Below, one piece after another: positions 51,201 through 62,941 of a DNA stretch of 64,000 nucleotides; the stretch's first letter is position 1, and the number at the start of each line of letters is the position of its first letter. The stretch covers positions 109,380,965 to 109,444,964 of the forward strand of contig NC_044572.1 in NCBI RefSeq assembly GCF_901933205.1. Direction: 5' to 3'. The DNA comes from Camarhynchus parvulus. Lineage: Eukaryota > Chordata > Aves > Passeriformes > Thraupidae. Made by a program: the position numbers and the translations under genes. The notes beneath the pieces are model-generated. The model was not told the origin of the DNA. It searched no databases and worked only from the letters and a program-made list of their open reading frames with translations.

Positions 51201-53322
51201 ATTAGAAAAAGGCTGTTTCATCAAACTGCTCCCTGGCCCCTTGTGTTTGCATGTTTGCTCTGCTGCTTTGGAAGTGCTTGAGCTGTTACTCTGCTGTAGA
51301 CTTGTTGTCCAGTCTTCAAACATTTGTTAACCTCAGTGTTACAGTGCTGCCTCATACAGCATCCCTGGCCTTGTATTCAGTGCCATAGTAACCATTCTCT
51401 GGAAGGGCAACAGGACGAGACAAGGAAAATGTCAAGCACCTAGAAGAGAGAGAAAAAATGCAAAGACTGACTTGACAAAGTCTTGACAAGGATGGCAAAT
51501 ATTTGACAATGTTTTGTGGTGGCCGGTGAGTTCTCCCCAGGAAGGAGAAACAATTCAGAATAGTAAGTAAAAATTCCTAGTGGCCCACCAGTAGTTAACA
51601 AGGGGATTGCACAGACCAGTCCTGTGTTGGAGAGAATGTGCTGCTTGTAGCAGCATGGGGAACACAGGTCAAACCCTCCAGTTCCTAGGCTGTTCACAGG
51701 CACTCCTGGGGAAGAGGTAGGAATGATGAAAAATAGGCTGGAAATTGTATCTATCCTCCTTGCTTGCTTGCTTTCTTCCTCTCTTTTTCTCTTCCCTTGC
51801 CCATGTATCTGGGTGTTCTCAGTTGTTCAGCAAGCCTGTGGGAGCCAGCTGAGAAGCTGGCAGGCATCTTGCAGGCATCCATGGAGGTGTGTGAAAGCAG
51901 GGTCACTGCACTTGCTCTCTGCCAAGGTATGGGTCCCTCGTTTGGTTTGGTGTGGCAGTGTACTTGGGTGGCACACCTGCCTTCCCAGCCACCCCAGGAG
52001 TCCATTGCTGGTAGGCAAAAAGCACGGCTGAGCCCAGGCTTCGAAGAGTTTTTGCTCATTCTGACCTATTTTGCTTAAAGTGCTTTATTTTGCATTCAGA
52101 GTTTCATCTCAACCAGAGGCACACACTCTGTGAGAAATCCCAACTCATCAAATAATTGAAATAATTTTTTGGGACACTGTGGGTTCTTGCACCATAGGGC
52201 TTGAGTGTTTATTTGGCTGCCAGTGACATGCACTGCCAGTTACCAGATAGTTGGATCCTCAGGGAGGAGGGAGTAGGGGGAAGGAGGAGCTGTAAGGACT
52301 TTAGTTGTCACAACCTTTTTTCAGCTATTACAAGATAAGGGCGCAGTTTCGTAACACAAACTCTGCCTGCCTTCAGTGCAGGGTCTCTCCCGTGCCAATC
52401 CAGGGATGCTCCCTCCTGTCTCTCCTCTCTGCCTTCCCAGCAGTGCTGGGACTGGAACAAAATAGTTGCAGTGTTGTGAAATGGCTCAGCCACAGAGAGG
52501 GTTCTACATTTTATTTCCACCACTGTGGCCTGAGGCATTTTAATTTGAGAAGGGCATCTGGGTCAGCTGGAGCCCAGGCAGGTTTGTTAGCACTGGTGCA
52601 GCCACAGCCATGCCCTCTGGCTGGCCCTGCCCTTCCCTGTAGTGGCTTGCATGGGGCTTGGAGGCTCTGCAAAGCCAGCTGGATCCATGCTGTTGGGACT
52701 TGCAGAACCCTGAGGTGATGTCCAAGTGATTGCAAGATTTGCCTGGGTCCACCCTGGCAGGCTGGGAGCCAGAGCTGGCACAGCATCTTGTTGACACCCC
52801 TCAGGAGCCAACTGGGTGCCCTTGCACTGTGCCCAGCAGCTCTGCTGAGACACCGAGGCTGGCTCAGCCAGGATGCATCTTGGATCGATGGGACTTAATG
52901 GACCTGGCTCCTTGTGAAAGCAATTAAATGAGGAAAGAAGACTGGCCACTGGTCTCTGTATAAAGGAAGCGTAAAACTCTGATCATCTCAGGCTCAGAAA
53001 TCTGGCAGCAAACAGACCCAACCTCAGGCTGTTTCCTTTTAGCATCTTGCCATCTCCTGGGTTTGCAGCTCAACTTTCAGCCCTTTGGGCAGCACTAGGA
53101 AGGCCTTTTCTGCCTATTGACCTAGGCAGCTTCCTGGTGGCTGGGCAGGGGTGCTGTGAAGCAAGTCATGCTGTCTGTCAGGCAAGTGGAGCAGCGAGAT
53201 GTGATTCCCTGTGCCATTTCCTGCTTGGCTTTGGAAGTGCTGGAGCAGTGCTGTTACTCTATCCCTTGTGCTCACACTGCCTTTTAAAGGGAAAGTCAAG
53301 TCTTGGCAGCTGCTGCAGGCTG

Positions 53323-53366
53323 AGTTCATCCAGAGGGAGTCAGAGTTCATCCAGAGAGGGAGTCAG
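53323..53366 (+). repeat. Two-copy tandem duplication, 21 and 23 bp
   Basis: The unit AGTTCATCCAGAGGGAGTCA plus G occupies 53323-53343. It is repeated immediately at 53344-53366 with an extra AG inside (CCAGAGAGGGAGTCAG). It is a local slippage-type duplication and part of no recognised element. Confidence 0.9.
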
Positions 53367-56300
53367 TACCCACAGGAGCCAGGCTTTACCTTTATTTTGT
53401 ATGGTTTGGGTATTGTGGGAAAGGATCAGTTATCCCATGGCAGTAGGAACAGAGCCCTGTAGAAGCTTCAGTAGCATTTCTTATGAGAAAATATGTTGAT
53501 GGGAAAATAGCCATTCATGTTACAAGTGTACATGTGCTTGATGCCATCTGTGTCAGGCAGCCCCTGGCCCACAGGTGTTTAAAGAAAGGCAGAGTAACCT
53601 TCCTCTGAGTACATTTGACATTGGCTCCTTCTCCTGTTGCATTTCTCAGGTAGTTATTAACTGACTCTGTTCCAGAACAGTGAGCACGCGATGATGCTTC
53701 AAGCTGTGCCCAACCCTTTCCATACAAAAGTAACTGCCATCTGGAAGCTGGCTTCCACCTTTCTTAGCACATTCCAAGGGCCTACCTGTGTTTAAAAAAA
53801 TCCCTGAAGAGTTCAGGGCTGTCTTCCATTACTGACAGGCACGATTTCTAAAACTGTCTGGATTTTCCAGCAGGTCCCCTGAAGTTTTTTACAAATCCAT
53901 GGGAGGAAGGAGATCTGGGTTTGGGGGGAACACAGCAGGAAAGATAAAGACTGTGAAAGCGTGAAATCATGAATGACATGGGAGGCTGCTTTTGGCCTTG
54001 GGACATCAGAGAAGACATGAATTATTGAAATTATGGCTCTGTTAATCTGTGTGTTGTCAGCCCTTCTATAAACAGTGAGCAGGTGCTGTATGACTGCAAG
54101 TCCGGTTGAGTGGGAAAGCCCTCTGGTCATGGAGTGGCAGAGGGGGGGACTTCTGCTGGGGCTGCAGCCTGCAGCTTCAGCTGCCTGACCTGGATCATTT
54201 GTGGGTTCAAAACGAGGGATATTGCTCTTCAAAGCCTCTGTTCATTTCTTTTCTAACAGGTGATGTTTTTTAATAGATTCCGTTAGAATCCCTTAGGTTT
54301 TTCTTTTTTACTTTTTTTACTCTATACAGAATCTGAGTGAAGCCACTAACAGTACTCAAGACAGACTGTAATATTAACAGATGTGCATGGAAAGTTTGCT
54401 TGCCTTTCAGCTTTTGGGGCTTTTTTGCAGTTGTTGGTGGGTAAAGTACTTAACACAGTGTTGCAAACAACTGTCTAGCAATTGAAACTCAAACATATTA
54501 TACAACCTCAGGATGTGCTTTATGGCCTATCTGTTCTGATGGTCAGCATCAGGGGAAGAAAATTCACTGTGTATTAAAAAGAGAATGACACTGAGTAACT
54601 GTAGAAATTATTGTGAGGTGAATCCTCTTGCATTATATGTTTTGACCCTATATCCAGAGTGCCAGACAGAATTTTAAAAGTGAATCAATAGGTAAATACC
54701 TATTTCAAGGCAAAGTAAGGTGGCTCTTTCAGGAGCCTGCATTGCTATTTTCCATCTTCAGAGGTCTCTTAGAACAGCTGCTGCTTTGAGCATCTTCAAA
54801 ACTGGAGATCTGTGGACTCCAGCTTTTGCTGACAGATACAGCAAGATGCAGATTCCACAAACAGCTTTGGCAAGTCTTGTATGAAAACAGGGTAAAAATA
54901 TTATGAATTAACTTGGATAGAGTTTGACTCTACTTACAAAGCAGTAAAAGAGAATGAATTAGTAATTAGGAGTTTATTTTTATTTTGGACTCTCTAATGG
55001 AGTGGGTTGAGGTCCATGATAGCAATAGCTGTTTTTTCTACATCTTCCATTACATTCAGACAAATTGAGAACTAAATAGAAAAGTTGACTTTTTGATGAT
55101 GTAGTTGCTGGGCTACATTATGGAGCAATAGTATCTTTCACACCTTTTCAGGCTTTTAATCCTGAAAATGAGACGAAGTTAGTCCTAGTCAAAATGGCTA
55201 ACACATTTTGGGGAAGGCAGGTTCCTGGGAAAACCTCATTAGGACCATTTTAGAAAAGCAAGACCCAGTTCACGTGGCAGGTATCAGGTTGCTGCCACTT
55301 CAGTCCCTTCTCTTGCAGAAGCTTTCTGCAGGGGAAAGGCTTGGCTACATTACATGTTCTGTCCTTTTCTCTGCTGAAACTGCTGGAGGAAGAATGTGGC
55401 CCTGCTTTGCAGGATGAATTTGTTCTCCAAGACTCAGTTAGAAGACTGGGACCTTAGTGTGGTAATTCATGTGTTCTATTACACTTCCTAAGGCAAACTT
55501 TGAATGGTTTTCATAAGATGTCTCTGTAGTGCAAGAATACATCTGAAGCTGTAAAGCATCAATGTTTAACTCAATAGTCTCTGCTATGGTTAGTCCTCAT
55601 GCTTAATTTGGTAGGGCAGTATTAATAATGATTATTTAGCGATTTCCAGATAAAATAATTTCTGTTCCACAAGAAAAAATTTTGTAAAAGTCTTTTTCCA
55701 GACACAATGGTGAAAATGCATGGTTGTTTTGTTTCTGAAGGCGTAAATCTGGTGTTCACCACCTGTACTGGCTCTGTATCTGTACCTGTATTACCAGTGA
55801 ATTTCTGACTGCTGAGCATGATTTTGTGGTTGCAATTCCTATGGAGATAAGGACCTGAATTTTGAAACCAGTGAATGGCAGGAGCAGAAAAATAATGATT
55901 ATCTGCTTAAGGGGTGTTGATGTCATATTACTGACTCATTTGTTTTATTAAAAATAAACCCTAAGTTGTCCCCCAAAGCAAAACCTATAGTTTATTTGCG
56001 TCTCTCTTTTTAGACTTTGCCATTACTTAGCTCTCATAGGTGACATGAGCCTATCTGGGTTAGATTTGCTGCATGAGAAAACAACCCTGACTTTTACCGG
56101 GTGGGTGGACAGGAAAAAAACCCAACTTTTGTCAGTCTTTTGTGTTGCAGCAGCTGGATTCATTGCTGCTATAGCAACACACCACATGATGAGGTGTATT
56201 AGATTGCTCTGCGCAGAACACGAGGGGGAAAAGGAACACAGCTCCTTGCTGAAGGTAAAGGTTGCACAGGAGTTTCTGCTGGAGAGCTGGGGAAGGTCAA

Positions 56301-57109
56301 ATGCTCCAGGTCCCAGTACTTGTTGTGCACAGAGGAAGGTAGAGGCATGTGGAGGTGTTAAACTGCAGAGCCAGGTAAGGTACAGCTGCATTGATAACCT
56401 GAGATCTTAACCCTCCTCTCAACTTCCCTGAGAGTTTTCTCCTAGCTTTTCCAAGTGGTTATTTTAAAGTTGCTTTACTAATGTGACAATGTGAAAACAT
56501 TGACAGCAGTTGGAACAATTAGAGAGAGACTTCTACTGCAGAGAGACCAGTCTTACAGATTAGGAGGTGATTGTCTTCAAATCAATGCAAAAAGTATATG
56601 TAGGGGGTTTTTGTTGTTTCAGCTTCACTTGAAGGTGTTGAACAAGTTTTGATTTTGTTACTGTCTGCACAGTGGTTCACAACATCTCTGTTTTCAGTGA
56701 GAATTCAGGGCAATATCTACTTAGTGATTTTTATTATCAGTACTTTTTAATGATCTGCTCTCTTTAGCATTTATTAACACTTCTTCCTCCCTCCCAATCT
56801 GCTTCATCAGGTTGCCTGAGTCTTCTTGGAAATGAATTTTCATATCACTTACTCCTTCAAGTTTTATGCTGCCTCCTTAAGTCTAGCAGTGTTGTTAATG
56901 CAGTTAAACAAACTCCAGTGCACCTGTAAAGACATGAAAGTGGAAACAGTGCCACAGGTTATTGTGGTTTTTATACCCTGTTAACCATTCATCCACAGAG
57001 GTAAAGAGCAATAATTAATGTCAGCCTTGAACTTTTTAAATTTATTCTGTTTATTCAGACCCATGTCCAGCTCAAAAAACTATTAATTCCCCCATGTTCC
57101 TTATGCACC

Positions 57110-57128
57110 TTTTTTTTTTTTTTTTTTT
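57110..57128 (+). repeat. T19 homopolymer
   Basis: Nineteen consecutive T residues followed by GCTTTTACCC. As with the T tract near 26 kb, it may be a minus-strand retroposon tail or simple-sequence DNA. No retroposed body is recognised next to it. Confidence 0.9.
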
Positions 57129-59197
57129 GCTTTTACCCATCACTAGGTTAAATGTGACAGGCTTTCAAGCGGCATCCATGAGGTGGAGGAAGTACTTTAG
57201 AAGAGGAAAAACTGAGGGACCAAAATGATTGTGGAGAAGATGGAGAGCCTTCCTGAAATTCAAGTTAGATGGTTTAGTACTTTTCCTGCTTCCCATCAAG
57301 GGTTTCCAACATTCTGAATGCTTTCTATTATCTACAAATTACAACATATTTCTTTCTTAGGACTTACCACTGCTTTAACACCAGGCAACATATCAAGGGT
57401 GTTGAAATGTGCAGTCCTTCTCCACTGCCCTGAGTAAAAGATTTCAAGCAACCTCTCTGTTTCTCCCCATACATTTATACCCTGGTGGTCCCATGTTCAA
57501 AGGGCTCATCGCCACTGTCGGCAGACTGGGAGCATTCCTGTGGAAACTGAGGGATGGTACCAGGGCCAAGCCTTCCCTTCACTCACCCGTTTTAGTGACA
57601 AGAACGGGCAGTCTGAATTAGGGTGTAATTGAGCCAAATCTGAGTGGTGGGCAGCTTTTTCACAGCCCTGAGCAAGTGTGCTTTGTGCGGCACTGTGGGG
57701 ACTGCACGGTCACAGCTCAGGTTTGAGCCAGGCTCCCCTGGCTGTAGTGAGGTGACTTCAGTGCTGCTGGAGAGGGAAGCAGCCACTCTGCCTGGGAGGG
57801 AATTTGTGAAATAAAAAACCATATAAACATGCAGGCCATTAATGACCCCTGATCCCAGAATGAGACAGGTTTGCAACAAGTTGAGTAGGGATTCTTGAAA
57901 ATGAGGATTCAGAAAGGGTGGAAGTCTTTGAAGGGGAAGATCAGCTGTATGAGGAAAAACTCGAGTGAAGTAGGACAGTGATTTAGCTCTGCCACTTTGA
58001 GCAGAGCAAGGGAGTCCAGATCAAATTATTTAAGCAATAATGGGAGCTGAATCTGTCTAGATTTAGGGACCTTGTTTGGTTGGGTGAATGAGGAACCTAA
58101 TTCAAACACCCAGGAGTTCTTTCACTAATACAGCCCATGCACTGTGGCCCAAAGTATAAGGTAACAGGGATGCAAGTGATTCATAGCATAGTACCACTAA
58201 CACATTATCTAACTGACTGTTACAGAGATGCACTAGGAGTGAGTTTGTCCAGGGAATTAAAAAATTATGGAATCTGGAGAAAATTAAACAGGGCACCTTC
58301 TTACTGAGTACTACCCCTCTCTTTTTGTGTTTGGAATCTCAGATGTGATAGTTTATGACATGGAAGGGAGAAAAGGAAGTGAGAGTTTTATTTAAAACCT
58401 TCATTATTAAGCAAAACCAGTGAAACAACAGTGAAAAGTGTCCAGCTAATCATCTTTGCAAGACTAGCAAAAAGGTAAGAGATTACGGAAATATGGGTGT
58501 GGAAAATCATGTTCTCAGTGAAGCCTTGTGAACGGAAGGAATATGAGAACTGTCAGTAAAAGGTAGTTTCCTTCACCAAATAGCATTCCATTGCATGTGT
58601 TTTTTTCTAGAACAATATTAAACTATAAAGATGTCCTTAAAGATTATAAATTTAGTCATGATTTGGTGAAGAATTTGGTGTGTTTTCAAATATCACAATT
58701 TATTAATTTCTAGGATCTTTGGGTGTATATGAACCTTCCCCTTGGGCTTTTGTTCCTCTTACTTTCTACTGTCTCATTAACCCCACTGAATCTTTTCTAA
58801 AACCTTCAAAACAAATAATACTCTCTGCTAGCTGAAACCTCTGAAATAAACAAGCAATAATTTTTTAGTTTATGGGTGCCTCTTGTACGTGAACCAGCTG
58901 AGAAAGTCATGGAAGACTGCTAAAATGCACTACTGTGCCATGAGAATAAATTTACCGCACAGTTTTGCAATTCAGATTTTATTCAGCATTAGAACTGTAA
59001 CTCATTAATAATGTCAACAGATTTGCAAGGGAGATCTCATCTGCCCACTCCTACAGATTAAATCACACAATTTATTGATATGATAATCTTTTTACTAGAT
59101 TTGGATTTGTGGAAAACAGCAGAAATACCTAACTGACTTGACTGCTAAGAAAAAAATTAACCCATTGAACTGACATGACTGTGTGTCAACCTCTGAG

Positions 59198-59219
59198 AAG
59201 AAAGAAAGAAAGAAAGAAA
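59198..59219 (+). repeat. (AAAG)n microsatellite, about five units
   Basis: AGAAGAAAGAAAGAAAGAAA and adjoining bases form a short tetranucleotide microsatellite at the left edge of a locally CpG-richer patch. Confidence 0.9.
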
Positions 59220-62200
59220 TGTGGACTCTTGATCAGTAGGAACCAAAACTGTGTCTGAATATCAGACGCAAAATCGTAAGGCTACATGCGTGATACGATG
59301 TGTATATGCCTTGTATGCAAATAGTAACGTAGGCAAGATTCCAATATGGAACAACTTGCAGAGACTAATTGATATAGGAATATGTGCACCAGTAGGAGCA
59401 GGCCAGTCCCTCACTCAGCTATCAGATGGCTGAGATGTTTTTCTAGGGATAAATATGTACATGGGTGATTACAGCAGCAGATGCTAACTCTAGGAGCTTG
59501 AGCTCCATATCCAAATGTTCATCTGGCTCAATCAAAATGAACAAAAGCATTTCCAAAAGGAGGGCTAGCATCTCCAGGACTGAGTGGGCATTGGCAGCAG
59601 TCCAGAATGTCTTCTTCACATGCAGGAACCGTGCTCTCAGGAACAGTTAATTCCAAAAGATCCAGCCAGCTTAAAGTATTGAAAATGGAAAATTAAAGAA
59701 AACCATTATCTTTGGAAGAAGGTTTGCTATGAAATCATCCTGGGAGAAGTTGGTTCAGTTCTTCATAGAGCACAAGAGCTTGTGGCATCAGGATATTCAT
59801 CTCAGATGTCTGTAGGGCTGGCTTCAACACCCATTTCAGCTTTAAGTGTGTGCTGAAACAGGTCAAACACATTCAACAGCTTGTGGAAAATGAGGCTCTG
59901 GTCCAGGACTGCTGTAGCCACTGATCAAGGAAAGGAGGCTTGTATATTAATGCCTCAAGGACACATGTAAAGCTGCCATTTGGCCACATTTGTCTGTGGT
60001 CAGACTTCCTGTAATTTTTCCTCTGAGGTGCTTGTTTTCAATATTGCCAAGTCCCAAGTGCTCACAGATCACGAGTCTGTGCTACAGGACAGTCATGAGA
60101 TGCTAGAGCTCCCCTGCTTTCAGGCTTGCTGCATGTTGTTTTCTGCAGCTGTAAACCATGGAGAACTTCTTTGTTCTTTTGCAGAGCAAAAGAGTCTGTT
60201 CAGCCTCCTGTTTCCAGTAGCAGGGTCTCCTAAGGAAAAAATGTCAAATGCTGTGACACCTTGAGAAGAAAATTCTCTTATCCTGATGGAGTGGTAGAGG
60301 TACAGCCAAAAGAAAAGCTTTTTAAGGTGGGCATATAGTGCAGAGACCCTAAAACTTAGGGATACTTTTGGGAATATGTGCAAATTATTATTTTCAGTAG
60401 CAAAAGAAGAAAATCAGCTCCTTTAGCCAGAAGCTTAGGGCCTCTGGTGGCTCTTAGAGAAGTTAGGTCTTTGAGCTGAAAGGGAGCACAGCTTCTTCCA
60501 ACAGGTTTGTCACCTGATCAGCCTGTGCTGGAATGGTCTGTAGCTCTGGACATCAAAGACTGGTGTCTGGTTCTATCCAGATGCTGAGCTAAGGAAAAGG
60601 TCTTCTCTCTGATTCTACCACCTCCTCCACCAACTTCAGGCTATACTAATTAATGAGTGTATGACAAGACACCTCCCTCCCATGCCTGCCTGTCCCATGT
60701 AGGCCAAGTCATGTACTTGCTTTTGTGTGTGCGAGTATGCACCAATGCATACACAGACACGCCTGAAGTATTTCATGTCTGTCATTAGACATAAATTACT
60801 GGGTTGAATTACTTTGTTTTTCATGGTTTCCAGGAAGAAAAATGACTAATGAAAAGATGAAATGTCATGAGCTCTTTTATTGAAGATAAGTGACCTAAGA
60901 AGTGCTGTCAGATTGGGTGAAGGAGGGTAAAACAAGTGCTGAGAGCAAGTCTCCCCTTCCTTTTGCTGAGCAGGTAGTCTGTAAATGGTGTCACATTGTG
61001 TGCTGTTCTTCTGAGATGCTGAAGCAGCTCTGGTTGCTTCTGAGGTGTCCCAGCCCAGTCTCACTGAGAGCTGCAGCTGAGCACTGGACTGAAAGCAGCT
61101 GCAGGGCTGAGAGGCACTGTGCCACCCACCCACCTACTAACTGTAATTAGGAATGTTCCTTCTCACACATTTCTGTCACAAGGTGAGGACTAAAGTCTGT
61201 TAGCTGTCTCTAGTTAGGGGTATTTTTGTGTGGAGTGCTTCTTAGAACGGAAAAAGGCAGATTAGGCTTTCAAGCACCCTTTGACAACAGCACTGAAGCT
61301 GAGGGTGCACTGAGGAATGCTAATGTGGGAAAACTAGGAACATCTTGACTGTTAATTCTGCTGAAGTTAGCAGAGCAAAGCAAAAAAAAAGGGGTTTTTT
61401 TTCCATTTTTGTAACCCCTAAGCTTCATAAATACATCACCCTTCTTTATTGTCAATTTGCTCAGAAAATCATTGCTGACATCCCACCTAAGGACTTATTA
61501 CTATTCTAGTCAGGCTATCTTTCACTTATATTGAAGATTTCTTGGATTTTTACCAGTCTTAAATTGTATTGAAAGTAGGCAGATGAACATTTAAATTAAA
61601 AGGTTAATTGAAACAGAGATATTTCACTGGCACAGTTAATTTGTTTCAGTTTAAATGTTTATTAGCTTAATTGAATATTTACAGAACCCAGACAAAAAAA
61701 GTTGTGCATCTATTTCCACAGATACAAAAGTAAATGTATTTGAATTCAAAAGGTAAATACCCACTAATAACACTTAAAAACAGTAGTCCGTAAGAGCATA
61801 TTTCCAAAATAAGAAAATTTTTTTCTATAGTTAAACACCAATTATTTTATGATTTCTTATCTGTCACCAGTTTCTTTTACAGTTCTTTAGGATTTATGAG
61901 CTCAATGAAGTCCTCAAAGGTGTCAAGAAAAAGAGCTTAGATTGTACAAATGCTTGGGGCAGGAAGTACTGGTAAGATCTTCTGCCTGACAGGAGATTAC
62001 CATATGATTCTCTTGTCTTCTTTGTGGACTGTTTGAGAATGATCATAAAGATCCTCTAACAAGAGGAAAACTTGTTAGAGAAATCTGAATGCTTTTTCTT
62101 TTCTCTAATTGGAGAGGGGTCAGGAACTGCAGAAAAGGGAAAATGTGATCCTTTCCAGATTTCCTGGAAGAAACCATATTTCAGTTAGTTGGCTTTCCTA

Positions 62201-62525
62201 GGGTGCCTAATTTAGTAGCATGGTCAAACTGTATTCCTAACCTAGGGGGAAAATTCAACAGCAATAGTAACAACACAATTTAACTGATCAGACTTCATCT
62301 GTATGAATACAAATGTGGTTTTTAGACAGAACAAATGGTGCAGTAATTTCCAAAATAAGGAGTAGCACATGTTATTTGGGGTATGTTTAAACATGGAAAA
62401 GTGCTTTAATTGGATTATTTTAAAGAAGTTTATGTTTGAAAACATTTAAGCTTAATAGAAATGGTATTGTGTGATTCCCTACTCAAAGAAACATTATGGC
62501 CCTAAATAGCCACACAAATGGATTT

Positions 62526-62544
62526 CCCCCCACCCCCACCCTCC
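62526..62544 (+). repeat. C-rich tract (G-rich on the minus strand)
   Basis: CCCCCCACCCCCACCCTCC gives G runs of 6, 5 and 3 on the minus strand. Only three runs of three or more guanines are present, so a canonical four-run quadruplex is not met. It lies about 240 bases left of the candidate exon. Confidence 0.8.
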
Positions 62545-62780
62545 AGTGTCTGATAGACAGACTATTTAAAATTCTACTTCATCCCCTGTATTAGTTTCCT
62601 GAGAGGATTTTCATCATCAGGCTTTAGGGAATATATTTATGCACCAAGGTCTTGAAACTATGGTAATTTTTAATCTTTAGGAAAAATCCAGTTAGACCTT
62701 GTTGCCTTTATGGCATTCAAATTTCTCTTCACAGTTTAGTAGGTAATTTTCTCCTTATAGCATCTGTCCCAGTTATACAG

Positions 62781-62941
62781 GTGGATGTACTGGGACAGTA
62801 TTGTACCAAAACCACCAGTTTGTGACGCGTGGGAAAGGGGCTCTCATCTCAAACCATGATTTTGTGAGTTTATACGTCATGGCAGCAGCACTGCAGGATG
62901 GAAGACAGTTGGTAGTCTTGGGCAATGATGTGGATACAAAG
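62781..62941 (+). CDS. Candidate internal coding exon, gene unknown
   Basis: A 161-base segment that stays open in one frame and is bounded by splice-like signals. On the left is a pyrimidine-containing run ending in TTATACAG (acceptor at 62779-62780; TTATAG at 62755-62760 is an alternative). On the right is AAG followed by GTGAGG (donor at 62942). The intron phases would be 1 on the left and 0 on the right. The frame is open from 62747, and its peptide includes the stretches QFVTRGKGALISNHDFVS and QDGRQLVVLGNDVDTK. I do not recognise the protein and claim no function. The reverse strand is also open across the same bases, which weakens the case. No second exon of the same gene was identified in the window. 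It may be a chance open segment. Confidence 0.25.

Larger units (their letters stand above)
42231..62760. other. Long non-coding stretch, no gene recognised
   Basis: About 20 kb without an identifiable repeat family, RNA gene or convincing exon. GC-richer patches with overlapping frames lie at 49000-49160, 51640-52060 and 52300-53460. Frames worth naming because of length, but not accepted, are 53047-53499 plus (150 codons), 53813-54232 minus (139 codons), 45200-45601 plus (133 codons) and 56045-56410 plus (121 codons, with a hydrophobic stretch). All lack domain motifs, and most are matched by antisense frames. This is the expected look of a large intron or gene desert. Confidence 0.5.

Noticed and set aside
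61384..61405. A-run then GGGG then T-run, considered as a terminator hairpin
   Set aside because: It is a chance A/T inverted repeat in eukaryotic non-coding DNA with no adjacent gene to terminate.
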